From: Aridibaculum aurantiacum
Lineage (GTDB): Bacteria > Bacteroidota > Bacteroidia > Chitinophagales > Chitinophagaceae
Direction of reading: 5' to 3'
DNA: 64,000 bases
NCBI RefSeq assembly: GCF_017355875.1
Contig: NZ_JAFEWC010000003.1
Span: forward strand, 191,001-255,000
Each line of letters begins with the position of its first letter. Position 1 is the first letter of the stretch. This document shows positions 1 through 8,456 of the stretch, piece by piece. The notes beneath the pieces were generated by a model that did not search any database, was not told where the DNA came from, and saw nothing but the letters and a program-made list of their open reading frames with translations. The position numbers and the translations under genes were made by a program.

Positions 1-2
1 AC

Positions 3-653
3 ATGATCAACAAGATCCTAATTCTTTCTTTGCTGCTGCTACCAGTACTTGTTTTTGCGCAGGATCCATTGCGGTTCGAGAAGGAGATAAAGGTTTTCGA
101 GAAAAACGATTCGATCAATGGTCCAAAGAAAAAAGTAAACCTGTTCATTGGTAGTTCTACCATACGCAGGTGGGATAATCTAGCTAATTATTTTCCTGGT
201 GCAATGGTATTGAATAGGGGCTTCGGTGGCTCCCATACAAGTGATGCTATTCATTTTGCCGAACGCATAGTTGGTAAACATAAGCCAGTGCAGGTACTGG
301 TGTATGAAGGTGATAATGACATAGCATCAGGTAAGCCGGTAGAGCAGGTTTATAATGATCTTATCACTTTCATCAGCGCATTAAGAACAATGCATAAAAA
401 GGCGGTTATTACCTACATTGCTGTTAAGCCAAGTCCTGCACGAATGAAGTATTTGCCGCAGGTAAAAGAGCTGAATGAAAAGATGAAACAATATGCTTTA
501 GCTAATAGGAAAATACAATATGCAGATGTCTTCACACCCATGTTGAATGAGCTGGGACGACCTATACCTTCTTTGTATGTTTCAGATAGCGTTCATCTTA
601 CTAAACAGGGATACGATGTGTGGGCACACGCGTTAAAAGGATATATAAAATGA
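3..653 (+). CDS. SGNH/GDSL-family hydrolase, secreted
   Basis: A 216-residue SGNH hydrolase, probably a periplasmic carbohydrate esterase. Residues 1-19 form a signal peptide ending in VFA-Q. The four SGNH blocks are visible: G50-S-S52 as a variant of the GDS nucleophile block, NRGFGG near residues 71-76 (oxyanion Gly), G-D-N-D at 103-106 (block III Asn), and D195-S-V-H198 (block V). The next gene starts by ATGA overlap, so the two are co-translated, and the transporter and mutarotase behind it place it in a sugar operon that began before the window. The natural substrate (acetyl groups on a glycan is the usual one) cannot be read from the sequence. The ATG lies two bases from the window edge, so an earlier in-frame start cannot be excluded. 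Confidence 0.85.
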   Translation: MINKILILSLLLLPVLVFAQDPLRFEKEIKVFEKNDSINGPKKKVNLFIGSSTIRRWDNLANYFPGAMVLNRGFGGSHTSDAIHFAERIVGKHKPVQVLVYEGDNDIASGKPVEQVYNDLITFISALRTMHKKAVITYIAVKPSPARMKYLPQVKELNEKMKQYALANRKIQYADVFTPMLNELGRPIPSLYVSDSVHLTKQGYDVWAHALKGYIK

Positions 654-2845
654 TATTGAAGAACTGGCCAGTCAGGAAGGAGAAAGTGCAGCATCATTAT
701 AAGCTGGTAATCATCAAGGCAATTGCTGCATGCCTGCTGCTAATGCTGCTAATGCCTCTTGGATCATTTGCTACTACATTTTATGTTTCTACAAAAGGAA
801 ATGATAATTGGTCAGGTACAATTGCAAAAGCCAACAGAACAAATACAGATGGTCCCTTTGCCACCGTACTGGCGGCACGTAATGCTATCCGTAAAATGAA
901 AGCGCAGGGTCCTTTGCAGGAAGCTGTTGAAGTGCTCATAGAACCAGGCACCTACTACCTGAATGCTCCGCTTGTTTTTGAAACAGTGGATGCAGGTAGT
1001 AGTAGTGCACCTATTTTATATCGTTCAAAAGGAAAAGCAGTATTTATTGGAGGCATTCCTATAAAGAACTTTATGAATGAAAACGGCAGGTGGAAAGCTG
1101 ATCTTTCAGGCATACTGCAAGCTGGTTTCAACTTTGAGCAATTGTACATTAATGGCTTTCGTGCTACACGTGCAAGAACACCTAATAAGGGATTTTATAC
1201 GCCACAAAATGTAAAGGAAACAGTTATAGAAAAAGGTACTGGTCGTGTAGCAACCAGTGCATACCAACAGGTAAAACTTGGTGGCAAAAATGATAACTGG
1301 CTGATGGCGGTAACGCCGGAAGAGAAGAAGGATGTAGTGCTTACGTTTTACCACAAATGGGATAACACTCGTAAGTATATCAGCGATATCAATCTTGATG
1401 ATACTTCACTAACCATCAGGGGCATGGGCATGAAACCTTGGAACCCGATCAATGATAAGAGTACCTATTTTGTAGAAAATTATGCAGCGGCACTCGATAC
1501 CGCAGGTGAATGGTTCTATGATAAGAAAAGCAGGCTGCTGACATATATCCCTGCCGCAAACCAGGAACTAAAAAATGTTCAGGCATATGTGCCACTGCTG
1601 GAGCAACTGGTGATCATCAAAGGAACCAAAGATGCTACGGTTGCTAACCTATCATTCCAAAACCTGTCGTTCCAGGTTTCAGGTTATAAGATGTCTTATC
1701 CAGGCCAGGAGCCTGTGCAGGCAGCTGCACCAATTGAGGCTGCTATCATGGTCGATCATGCAGACAATATTTTATTCAGTGGATGCGAAATAAAAAATAC
1801 CGGGGCCAATGCCATCTGGTTTAGGAACAACTGCTCAAACAGTGTGATTGAGAATAGCTACTTGTATGACCTGGGTGCTGGTGGAATAAAAATAGGAGCT
1901 ACAAATATTCCTGACGATGCAACAGAACTGACCAACAATATAGTAGCCCGCAACAATATCATCCAATCAGGTGGACATGTGTTCCCATGTGCTGCAGGTG
2001 TTACTATTTTCAATGCTGCTGGTAATACTGTTTCGCATAATGATATAGCAGACCTGCGCTACAGTGGCATCTCTGTTGGTTGGATCTGGGGTTACAAACC
2101 AAGCCCAAGCATCAACAATACTATCGAGTACAACAATATTCATCATTTGGGTTGGGGTGAGTTGAGCGACATGGGAGGTATCTATACATTAGGTCCTTCT
2201 CCTGGCACTGTTATCCGAAACAACAAAGTGCATCATGTTTTTTCTTATACCTACGGTGGCTGGGGGATTTATACTGATGAAGGATCCAGCAATATCTTGA
2301 TAGAAAATAACCTTGTTTACCGAACCAAGAGCGCCGGCTTTCACCAGCACTTTGGTAAAGAGAATATTATCAGGAACAACATTTTTGCTTTAGGGAACGA
2401 AGCGCAACTACAAGTGAGCCGCGCTGAGGAGCATCGCTCTTTTTCGCTTACCAACAACATCATATACTTTACCCGTGGCGAGCTGTATAAGAGCCATCCA
2501 AAAGAGCATTGGCTAAATGCTGATGTGCGTGTTGATTCAAATTGCTTTTTTGCTGCAGGAAGTGCAGTAGTTAAATACCCGGGTAAAACACCTGTTGAAT
2601 GGCTTCAGAAGCAGCGGGATGTAAAATCTATCATGGGCGATCCACGTTTTGCTGATGCTGGTAAATATGATTTCAGGGTGAAGAACAAGCGCATCATGCA
2701 GCGCATCGGCTTCCAACCTTTTGACCATAGGGAAGCAGGTGTTTATGGAAGTAAGCAATGGAAGAAACGGGCGCAGATGCCACAACATCTTATCCAAGCT
2801 TTCAGTCAACTACTCGATGCTTCGCATCATGATTATACAGAATAA
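650..2845 (+). CDS. Right-handed parallel beta-helix protein, possible glycoside hydrolase
   Basis: A 731-residue secreted protein. A hydrophobic segment near residues 20-40 ending in GSFA-T is the signal peptide, followed by a DUF1565-like opening (FYVSTKGNDNWSG) and a long parallel beta-helix core with many N-rich turns such as NNI, RNN and ENN. The general build resembles the beta-helix glycoside hydrolases of GH141 and GH120 (alpha-L-fucosidase, xylanase or xylosidase). I infer a glycan-cleaving role but cannot assign a family. The chosen ATG at 650 overlaps the TGA of the preceding gene (ATGA) and has AAAGGA upstream; an ATG at 620 would overlap that gene by 34 bases and gives no better signal peptide. 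Position before a FucP-type transporter supports a deoxysugar-releasing enzyme (inference). Confidence 0.75.
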   Translation: MILKNWPVRKEKVQHHYKLVIIKAIAACLLLMLLMPLGSFATTFYVSTKGNDNWSGTIAKANRTNTDGPFATVLAARNAIRKMKAQGPLQEAVEVLIEPGTYYLNAPLVFETVDAGSSSAPILYRSKGKAVFIGGIPIKNFMNENGRWKADLSGILQAGFNFEQLYINGFRATRARTPNKGFYTPQNVKETVIEKGTGRVATSAYQQVKLGGKNDNWLMAVTPEEKKDVVLTFYHKWDNTRKYISDINLDDTSLTIRGMGMKPWNPINDKSTYFVENYAAALDTAGEWFYDKKSRLLTYIPAANQELKNVQAYVPLLEQLVIIKGTKDATVANLSFQNLSFQVSGYKMSYPGQEPVQAAAPIEAAIMVDHADNILFSGCEIKNTGANAIWFRNNCSNSVIENSYLYDLGAGGIKIGATNIPDDATELTNNIVARNNIIQSGGHVFPCAAGVTIFNAAGNTVSHNDIADLRYSGISVGWIWGYKPSPSINNTIEYNNIHHLGWGELSDMGGIYTLGPSPGTVIRNNKVHHVFSYTYGGWGIYTDEGSSNILIENNLVYRTKSAGFHQHFGKENIIRNNIFALGNEAQLQVSRAEEHRSFSLTNNIIYFTRGELYKSHPKEHWLNADVRVDSNCFFAAGSAVVKYPGKTPVEWLQKQRDVKSIMGDPRFADAGKYDFRVKNKRIMQRIGFQPFDHREAGVYGSKQWKKRAQMPQHLIQAFSQLLDASHHDYTE

Positions 2846-2878
2846 CGATTGCTACCTGCTAACCATCACCAGCTCCAT

Positions 2879-4081
2879 ATGAAAAAGATAAACTTTATCA
2901 TTCCTATCATTCTCGTTACTTCCCTGTTCTTTTTGTGGGGGTTATCGTATGGCTTGTTAGATGTACTGAACAAACATTTCCAGGATACGCTCAACATCAA
3001 CAAGCAAAGTTCTACCTTATTACAAGCTGCTTATTTTGGAGCATATTTTTTAGTGGCACTGCCAGCAGGTATGCTTATGAACAAGCTCGGTTACAAGAAG
3101 GGAATCATCATCGGGCTTATCTTGTATGCAGTAGGTGCTGTTGCCTTTTATCCTTCGGCTGAGTCGCATAGTTTCTACCTGTTCTTGTTATCGTTGTTCA
3201 TACTTGCTTCAGGGCTTACATTTTTAGAAACTGCTGCTAATCCTTACATCGTAAAGTTGGGAAGACCGGAGACATCTGCTGTCAGGCTCAACCTTGCTCA
3301 AAGCTTCAACGGCGTGGGCTCTTTTCTTGGACCTATCATTGGCGCTCAATTATTTTTTGGAGGAGCAGTGTTGGCCGACAATAGTGGTAGCCTTAATTCT
3401 GTAAAATATGTTTACGTACTTATTGCTGCCGTTGTGCTTATGGTTGCGCCTTTATTTTTTCGTACACCTATGCCCGACGTAAAAGAAGAGACAAGTAAAC
3501 AAGCTCAGACTACAGATAGCAGGAAGCTTGTGCAACACAGGCATTTTGTACTGGCTGTATTCACGCAATTTTTTTATGTAGCTGCGCAAATTGGTATTGC
3601 TGCACTCTTCATTAATTATTGTACAGAAAAAGGTTTAGGCATCACTGATGAACGTGCTTCATACCTGCTCTCGGCAAGCCTTGTTCTTTTTACAATTGGA
3701 CGTTTTGCGGGTACAGCCATTATGAAGGTGGTGCCGCCACAGAAGCTGCTGGCTATATATGCTGTAGCAAACATCATCTTATGTGCTTGTGTTATCTGGC
3801 TGCATGGTATGATCTCTGTTTATGCTTTGATGGCTATTTTCTTTTTTGAGTCCATCATGTTTCCGACCATTTTCGCGCTGGGTATAAAAGACCTGGGTTC
3901 CTTAACTAAGAAAGGTTCTTCATTCATCATCATGTCTATAGCAGGAGGAGCTTTTGTGCCTTTTGCAATGGGCTCACTGGCCGAAGCATATTCTACACCT
4001 TTCTCTTACATCATACCACTTGGCTGTTTTATAGTGGTTTTCATATTTGCTATATCAGGATATAAACCAAAAACTGCATGA
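2879..4081 (+). CDS. FucP-type sugar:proton symporter (MFS)
   Basis: A 400-residue, about 12-helix major facilitator protein of the FucP/GluP branch. It shows the FLWGLSYGLLDVLN opening in helix 1 and LETAANPYI in the fourth to fifth helix region, both typical of L-fucose, glucose/galactose and related proton symporters. It would import a monosaccharide across the inner membrane. The ATG at 2879 begins MKKINFIIP and leads directly into helix 1; an upstream start at 2849 would add an unlikely polar decapeptide. It follows the beta-helix gene by 33 bases and overlaps the mutarotase gene by ATGA, so these are one transcription unit. L-fucose is the best guess for substrate because of the mutarotase partner, but L-rhamnose or another hexose is possible. 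Confidence 0.85.
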   Translation: MKKINFIIPIILVTSLFFLWGLSYGLLDVLNKHFQDTLNINKQSSTLLQAAYFGAYFLVALPAGMLMNKLGYKKGIIIGLILYAVGAVAFYPSAESHSFYLFLLSLFILASGLTFLETAANPYIVKLGRPETSAVRLNLAQSFNGVGSFLGPIIGAQLFFGGAVLADNSGSLNSVKYVYVLIAAVVLMVAPLFFRTPMPDVKEETSKQAQTTDSRKLVQHRHFVLAVFTQFFYVAAQIGIAALFINYCTEKGLGITDERASYLLSASLVLFTIGRFAGTAIMKVVPPQKLLAIYAVANIILCACVIWLHGMISVYALMAIFFFESIMFPTIFALGIKDLGSLTKKGSSFIIMSIAGGAFVPFAMGSLAEAYSTPFSYIIPLGCFIVVFIFAISGYKPKTA

Positions 4082-4434
4082 TGCGCTACTGCTTTACACT
4101 CGATCTGAAAGATGATCCACAATTGATAAAAGAATACGAAGAGCACCATAAGCATGTGTGGCCTGAGGTGCTGTCAAACATTACAAGATCGGGTATACAG
4201 CAGATGCAGATCTACCGGCTTCACACCAGGCTGTTCATGATAATGGATGTACAAGATGGTTTTAGCTTTGAGTATAAAAGTACACTTGATAAAGCCAGTT
4301 CTAAGGTGCAGGAGTGGGAGCAACTTATGTGGAAATACCAGGAGCCATTGCCGCTGGCAAAACCTGGTGAAAAATGGATGCTGATGGAAAAGTTGTTTGA
4401 CCTGGAAGAACAGGTGGTGACGAAGGAGGAATAA
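4078..4434 (+). CDS. L-rhamnose/L-fucose mutarotase family protein
   Basis: A 118-residue protein of the L-rhamnose mutarotase family (formerly DUF718), of normal length for the family. It opens with MMRYCFTLDLKDDP and contains the EEHHKHVWPEV segment, where the family keeps its active-site histidine, then a ferredoxin-like fold ending in KWMLMEKLFDL. The enzyme interconverts alpha and beta anomers of a 6-deoxyhexose in the cytoplasm. It overlaps the FucP-type transporter gene by four bases, and that pairing is common in Bacteroidota fucose clusters, so L-fucose may be the real substrate. It is the last gene of the operon; about 200 bases without a gene follow before the metal module. Confidence 0.85.
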   Translation: MMRYCFTLDLKDDPQLIKEYEEHHKHVWPEVLSNITRSGIQQMQIYRLHTRLFMIMDVQDGFSFEYKSTLDKASSKVQEWEQLMWKYQEPLPLAKPGEKWMLMEKLFDLEEQVVTKEE

Positions 4435-4634
4435 AAAGTTTTCTTCCTTGAGATTAATAGATGTTTCGGCTAGAGAAAAAATAGCAGCAATGACCGGCGG
4501 CGGAACCGTTCTAAATGTATAAAGACATCGGCTGACCCAATAACAAGCTGAAACGATTTGTGCATTAAAAACGTGCACTTGCTAATTCGGAAAAGGCTTC
4601 AAATTTTTTAGCACATTACAGTAAAAAAAGTAAA

Positions 4635-4642
4635 TACCTTTG
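4635..4642 (+). promoter_or_regulatory. Bacteroidota -7 promoter box
   Basis: TACCTTTG matches the Bacteroidota -7 consensus TAnnTTTG exactly. The ATG of the HYC-CC-PP gene lies only ten bases after it, so transcripts would have a very short leader. No convincing TTTG -33 element is seen at 17-23 bases upstream. An inverted repeat (GTGCA at 4560-4564, TGCAC at 4574-4578) lies further upstream and could be an operator. The rest of 4435-4634 shows nothing recognisable. Confidence 0.4.
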
Positions 4643-4651
4643 CTTCAGCTC

Positions 4652-5047
4652 ATGAAGCGGTTCATCGTTCTCATATTATCTATTTTATATCTCGGCACAT
4701 CTGTTGGCGCTACCTTCAACATGCATTACTGCATGGGTAAACTGGTAGACGTAAGTTTGTTTGCTGATGAAGGTGAAGATTGTTCTTCGTGTGGAATGGA
4801 GAAGGCAGAAAGCAACAATAGCTGTTGCAAAGACGAACACAAAGAGCTGAAGGTACAGGACGATCAAAAGATCACTCCTGGTTTTACATTCTTTCCTCTT
4901 CCTCCTGTAGCATATATACCTACAGGTTTTTCTGAACTTCCGGGACTGGTAGCTAATTCTGTAGAACTGGAGTTCCCTGTTAGCCATGCTCCGCCATTAC
5001 AAGTTCACGATCAGCTTTACCTGCTCAATTGCAACTTCCGCATCTGA
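4652..5047 (+). CDS. HYC_CC_PP family small metal-associated protein
   Basis: A 131-residue exported protein with the signature that names the HYC-CC-PP family: HYCMG just after the signal peptide, then a CSSCG pair, CCKDE, and FPLPPVAY (the PP element). Proteins of this kind are found in Bacteroidota directly before CusA/CzcA-type efflux pumps, as here. The Cys/His content suggests metal binding in the periplasm, but no biochemical role is known to me. The ATG at 4652 gives a good signal peptide (MKRFIVLILSILYLGTSVGA); the TTG at 4640 lies inside the promoter box and is rejected. It precedes the pump gene by 185 bases. Confidence 0.75.
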   Translation: MKRFIVLILSILYLGTSVGATFNMHYCMGKLVDVSLFADEGEDCSSCGMEKAESNNSCCKDEHKELKVQDDQKITPGFTFFPLPPVAYIPTGFSELPGLVANSVELEFPVSHAPPLQVHDQLYLLNCNFRI

Positions 5048-5232
5048 TACCCTCACATTTAGAAGCACCTGGTCCAGGATGCCTTCTCATTTCTATTTCA
5101 TCAACACCTTCTTTATTCCTCTTGGTTGTTGATAGTCTTCCTTGAACAATAATAGATTTCTGGTTGTACATCGTTTCTGCCGTGCTATATAAGCACCTGT
5201 TTATGATGAGCAACTGCACATAAACCTACACA

Positions 5233-6525
5233 ATGGTTCATAGAATTATTGAATGGTCGCTACGAAACAGGTTCATTGTTTTGATCTGTAGTATTGGCTT
5301 GCTTGCCTGGGGCATCTATGCTGTCCGCACCAATCCCATTGATGCCATTCCTGACCTGTCTGAAAACCAGGTGATCGTTTTTACCGAATGGATGGGCCGG
5401 GGCCCCCAACTGGTAGAAGACCAAGTGACCTATCCTTTGGTGACCAACCTGCAGGGCATACCGCGTATTAAATATGTTCGTGCTAATTCCATGTTTGGAA
5501 TGAGTTTCATCTACGTGATATTCGAAGATGATGTAGATGTTTATTGGGCACGGGCTCGTGTGCTGGAACGATTGAGCACCGTCAACCAAAGTCTTCCGCA
5601 AGGTGTAAGTCCGCAGCTAGGACCTGATGGAACAGGTGTGGGTCATATACTTTGGTATACATTAAATGCGCCAGATGTTGATCTTGGTGAGCAGCGTGCC
5701 ATACAAGACTGGTATGTAAAGTTTGCACTGCAAAATGTAAAAGGAGTGAGCGAGATCGCTTCATTTGGCAGTTTCCAGAAGCAGTACCAGGTAACGCTTA
5801 ATCCTAACCGGTTGCTGTACTACAAACTATCTCCCAATAATGTGATCAGTGCTATCAGGGCTAACAACAACGAGAGTGGTGGTAGCAAGTTTGAGCTGAG
5901 TGACATTGGCTATGTTATCAAAACTTCAGGCTACCTGCAGTCCATCCAGGAAATAGAGAATATACCTGTACAAACGCAGAATGGTATAGCGGTACGCATA
6001 GCAGATGTAGCTACCGTGCAAATGAGCGGCGAGACCAGGCTGGGCATTTTTGATCAGAATGGAGAAGGTGAACGTGTGGGTGGCATAGTGGTCATGCGCT
6101 ATGGAGAGAATGCTGCAGAAGTGATTGAGAACGTAAAAGCAAAGATGGCTGAAGTAGCACGTGGGCTGCCGCAAGGGGTTAAGTTCGATATCATTTACGA
6201 CAGGGGAGAGCTGATACAGGAAAGCATAGACAGCATCAAGAAAACACTCATTGAAGAGATGATCGTGGTTTCCATCATCGTCATCATCTTCCTTTTTCAC
6301 TGGCGAAGCGCGTTAAGCATCATCATTCAAATTCCCATTACTGTAGTTACCAGTTTCATCTTATTAAATGCATTTGGGATCTCGTCGAACATCATGTCGC
6401 TGTCAGGTATTGCACTGGCTATAGGTGTAATAGTAGACAATGGTATCATCATGAGCGAGAACGCATATAAACATTTAGCCGAACGCTATGCGCTATGGCA
6501 GGAACAACAAAAAAACAAATCATGA
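5233..6525 (+). CDS. cusA: CusA/CzcA-family RND efflux pump, N-terminal part (frame broken)
   Basis: The first 430 residues of a heavy-metal RND pump that should be about 1,040 residues long. It contains transmembrane helix 1 (residues about 14-30), the first porter half, and helices 2-4 up to ALAIGVIVDNGIIMSEN, the conserved helix 4 with its proton-relay Asp and Glu. The frame ends at TGA 6523-6525 in the cytosolic loop after helix 4, and the remainder continues in the -1 frame from about 6510. The full protein would be the inner-membrane engine of a CusCBA-type copper/silver exporter; copper is inferred from the neighbours. The break may be a sequencing indel in a run of seven A, a true mutation, or programmed frameshifting; see the slippery-site entry. 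Confidence 0.85.
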   Translation: MVHRIIEWSLRNRFIVLICSIGLLAWGIYAVRTNPIDAIPDLSENQVIVFTEWMGRGPQLVEDQVTYPLVTNLQGIPRIKYVRANSMFGMSFIYVIFEDDVDVYWARARVLERLSTVNQSLPQGVSPQLGPDGTGVGHILWYTLNAPDVDLGEQRAIQDWYVKFALQNVKGVSEIASFGSFQKQYQVTLNPNRLLYYKLSPNNVISAIRANNNESGGSKFELSDIGYVIKTSGYLQSIQEIENIPVQTQNGIAVRIADVATVQMSGETRLGIFDQNGEGERVGGIVVMRYGENAAEVIENVKAKMAEVARGLPQGVKFDIIYDRGELIQESIDSIKKTLIEEMIVVSIIVIIFLFHWRSALSIIIQIPITVVTSFILLNAFGISSNIMSLSGIALAIGVIVDNGIIMSENAYKHLAERYALWQEQQKNKS

Positions 6526-8456
6526 TCTGGCGCAGGAAAAAACGTATCAAACAAGAACCTTGGATAAGTGAAGAAGATCGGCTTGCTGTCATTGAAAAAT
6601 CAAGCAAGCAGGTATCGCGTGGAGTCTTCTTTGCCACCATTATTATCATCACTTCCTTTCTTCCTGTATTCATGCTTACTGGCCAGGAAGGAAAGCTATT
6701 TCACCCACTGGCCTTCACTAAAACTTTCATCATGATAGTGGATGCTATACTGGTGCTTACACTGGCACCTGTTCTCATCTCTTTCTTCTTAAAAGGAAAG
6801 TTTAGACCGGAGAACTCCAATCCTGTTAACCGTTTTTTAGAAAGGCTATACGAGCCTGTAATAAGAAGGGTGCTGCGGTGGAGAAAAACAACCCTTGCTA
6901 TCAACATCATAGCCTTACTCGTAAGTATTCCTTTGATCAGGAGCTTAGGCAGTGAATTTATGCCGCCACTTGACGAGCAAAGTATCTTATTTATGCCGGT
7001 CACTTTGCCTGATATTTCCAATGGTGAAATAAAACGGATACTGCAGGTGCAGGATAAGATCATCATGTCGGTGCCCGAAGTAGATAAGGTATTAGGTAAA
7101 GCTGGTCGTGCGAGTTCTGCTACAGATAATTCTCCTATCAGTATGATCGAGACCATCATCATGCTGAAGCCTAAGTCAGAATGGCGTGATGGTATCACGA
7201 AGGCAGACATAGTAAACGAGCTGGATAAGAAGCTGCAGATACCAGGTGTGGTAAATGGATGGACACAGCCGATCATCAACCGGATCAATATGCTGGCAAC
7301 AGGCATTCGTACCGATGTAGGTATTAAGGTATATGGACAAAGCCTGGATTCCATTGCTGCAGTTTCTGAAAGAGTGAAAGCTGCGCTGGAAGGCACACCC
7401 GGTGTTACTGATCTTTATGTAGAGCCTATCACCGGGGGAAAATATTTGACCATAAATGTTCGTCGTGCAGACATGGCGCGTTATGGATTGAATGTAGATG
7501 ATGTGAATCAAACAGTAGAAACAGCATTGGGTGGAGCGCCTGTAAGCCAAACGGTAGAAGGCCGGCAGCGTTTTGCTATTAGTGTTCGGCTAGCCCAGGA
7601 ATATCGTAACAGCGTGGAGCAGGTGCGGCGTATTCCGCTGGTGTCACCAGGTTTTGGCGAAGTGCCACTGAGTGCCGTAGCCGATGTTGCTTTTGAAGAT
7701 GGTCCACCTATGATCACTTCCGAGAATGCGATTCTTCGTGGCGCTGTTATGTTCAATGTGCGCGATAGGGATTTGGGTGGTACAGTGGAAGAGGCAATGG
7801 CAAAGATCAATCAACAAGCAGGCATCTTACCGCAAGGTTATTTCCTGGAGTGGAGCGGGCAGTATGAAAATCTTATTCGTGGTAAGCGTACGCTCATGCT
7901 CATTGCACCTATCGTACTGCTCATTATTTTCTTCTCTTTATACTTTGCCTTTAAGTCTTTAAGAGAAGCATTCTTCAGCCTTATCTCTATTCCATTTGCT
8001 CTTATTGGCGGTGCTTATATCATCTTCTTCTGGGGCATTAATCTTTCAGTAGCAGTAGCTGTTGGTTTCATTGCCCTATTTGGTATAGCAGTAGAAACAG
8101 GTATTGTGATGGTCATTTACCTAAATGACTCAATGAACCAACTGATCCAACTAAAAGGAAATTCAAGAGAAACCATAACAAGAAAAGACCTTGAAGAATA
8201 CGTGGTACGCGGCGCAGCTAAAAGGCTTCGGCCAAAGCTGATGACAGTATGTACAACATTGTTTGGTTTAGTGCCTATCCTTTGGGCTACAGGTGTAGGA
8301 ACAGATGTGATGAAGCCGATCGTTCTACCGGTGATAGGTGGTGTCATTACATCAGCTACACATATCCTGTTGGTTACCCCGCTCATCTTCCTGATGACAA
8401 AAGAATACGAATTACGTAAACACGGAAAAATAGAAGTGTATGATGCAGCGCATTAA
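6495..8456 (+). CDS. cusA: CusA/CzcA-family RND efflux pump, C-terminal part (frame broken)
   Basis: The remaining roughly 645 residues of the same RND pump, in the -1 frame relative to the upstream half. It runs from the basic cytosolic loop (RRKKRIKQEPWISEEDR) through VIEKSSKQVSRGVFFATIIIITSFLPVF (helices 5-6), the second porter half, and the last helices ending near 8400. The ATG at 6495 is in frame and overlaps the end of the first half by 31 bases, so a separately started C-terminal polypeptide is conceivable, but it has no clear ribosome-binding site. The simplest reading is one protein, 5233-8456, interrupted by a single-base shift. The gene overlaps the TolC-like gene by 17 bases, so efflux components are translationally coupled. 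Confidence 0.85.
   Translation: MAGTTKKQIMIWRRKKRIKQEPWISEEDRLAVIEKSSKQVSRGVFFATIIIITSFLPVFMLTGQEGKLFHPLAFTKTFIMIVDAILVLTLAPVLISFFLKGKFRPENSNPVNRFLERLYEPVIRRVLRWRKTTLAINIIALLVSIPLIRSLGSEFMPPLDEQSILFMPVTLPDISNGEIKRILQVQDKIIMSVPEVDKVLGKAGRASSATDNSPISMIETIIMLKPKSEWRDGITKADIVNELDKKLQIPGVVNGWTQPIINRINMLATGIRTDVGIKVYGQSLDSIAAVSERVKAALEGTPGVTDLYVEPITGGKYLTINVRRADMARYGLNVDDVNQTVETALGGAPVSQTVEGRQRFAISVRLAQEYRNSVEQVRRIPLVSPGFGEVPLSAVADVAFEDGPPMITSENAILRGAVMFNVRDRDLGGTVEEAMAKINQQAGILPQGYFLEWSGQYENLIRGKRTLMLIAPIVLLIIFFSLYFAFKSLREAFFSLISIPFALIGGAYIIFFWGINLSVAVAVGFIALFGIAVETGIVMVIYLNDSMNQLIQLKGNSRETITRKDLEEYVVRGAAKRLRPKLMTVCTTLFGLVPILWATGVGTDVMKPIVLPVIGGVITSATHILLVTPLIFLMTKEYELRKHGKIEVYDAAH
6510..6516 (+). 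other. A-AAA-AAC slippery heptamer at the pump frame break
   Basis: In the frame of the upstream part the codons read CAA AAA AAC, so the heptamer A-AAA-AAC fits the X-XXY-YYZ rule for -1 ribosomal frameshifting, and a -1 shift here joins the two pump halves with no residue missing. TGA follows three codons after AAC, which would give a truncated product when no shift occurs. No strong hairpin lies 5-9 bases downstream; the nearest stem (GCTTGC 6581-6586 with GCAAGC 6604-6609) is too far for a classical stimulator. The run of seven A is also a typical place for a sequencing or assembly indel. Confidence 0.5.

Noticed and set aside
6701-7396. Open frame of 231 codons on the minus strand
   Set aside because: It lies wholly inside the pump gene, has no family resemblance and follows from the codon pattern of the opposite strand.
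5233-8456. Calling the pump a plain pseudogene
   Set aside because: Only one frame break occurs, both halves are otherwise intact and conserved, and the break sits at an exact slippery heptamer or homopolymer; error or programmed shift is at least as likely as decay.
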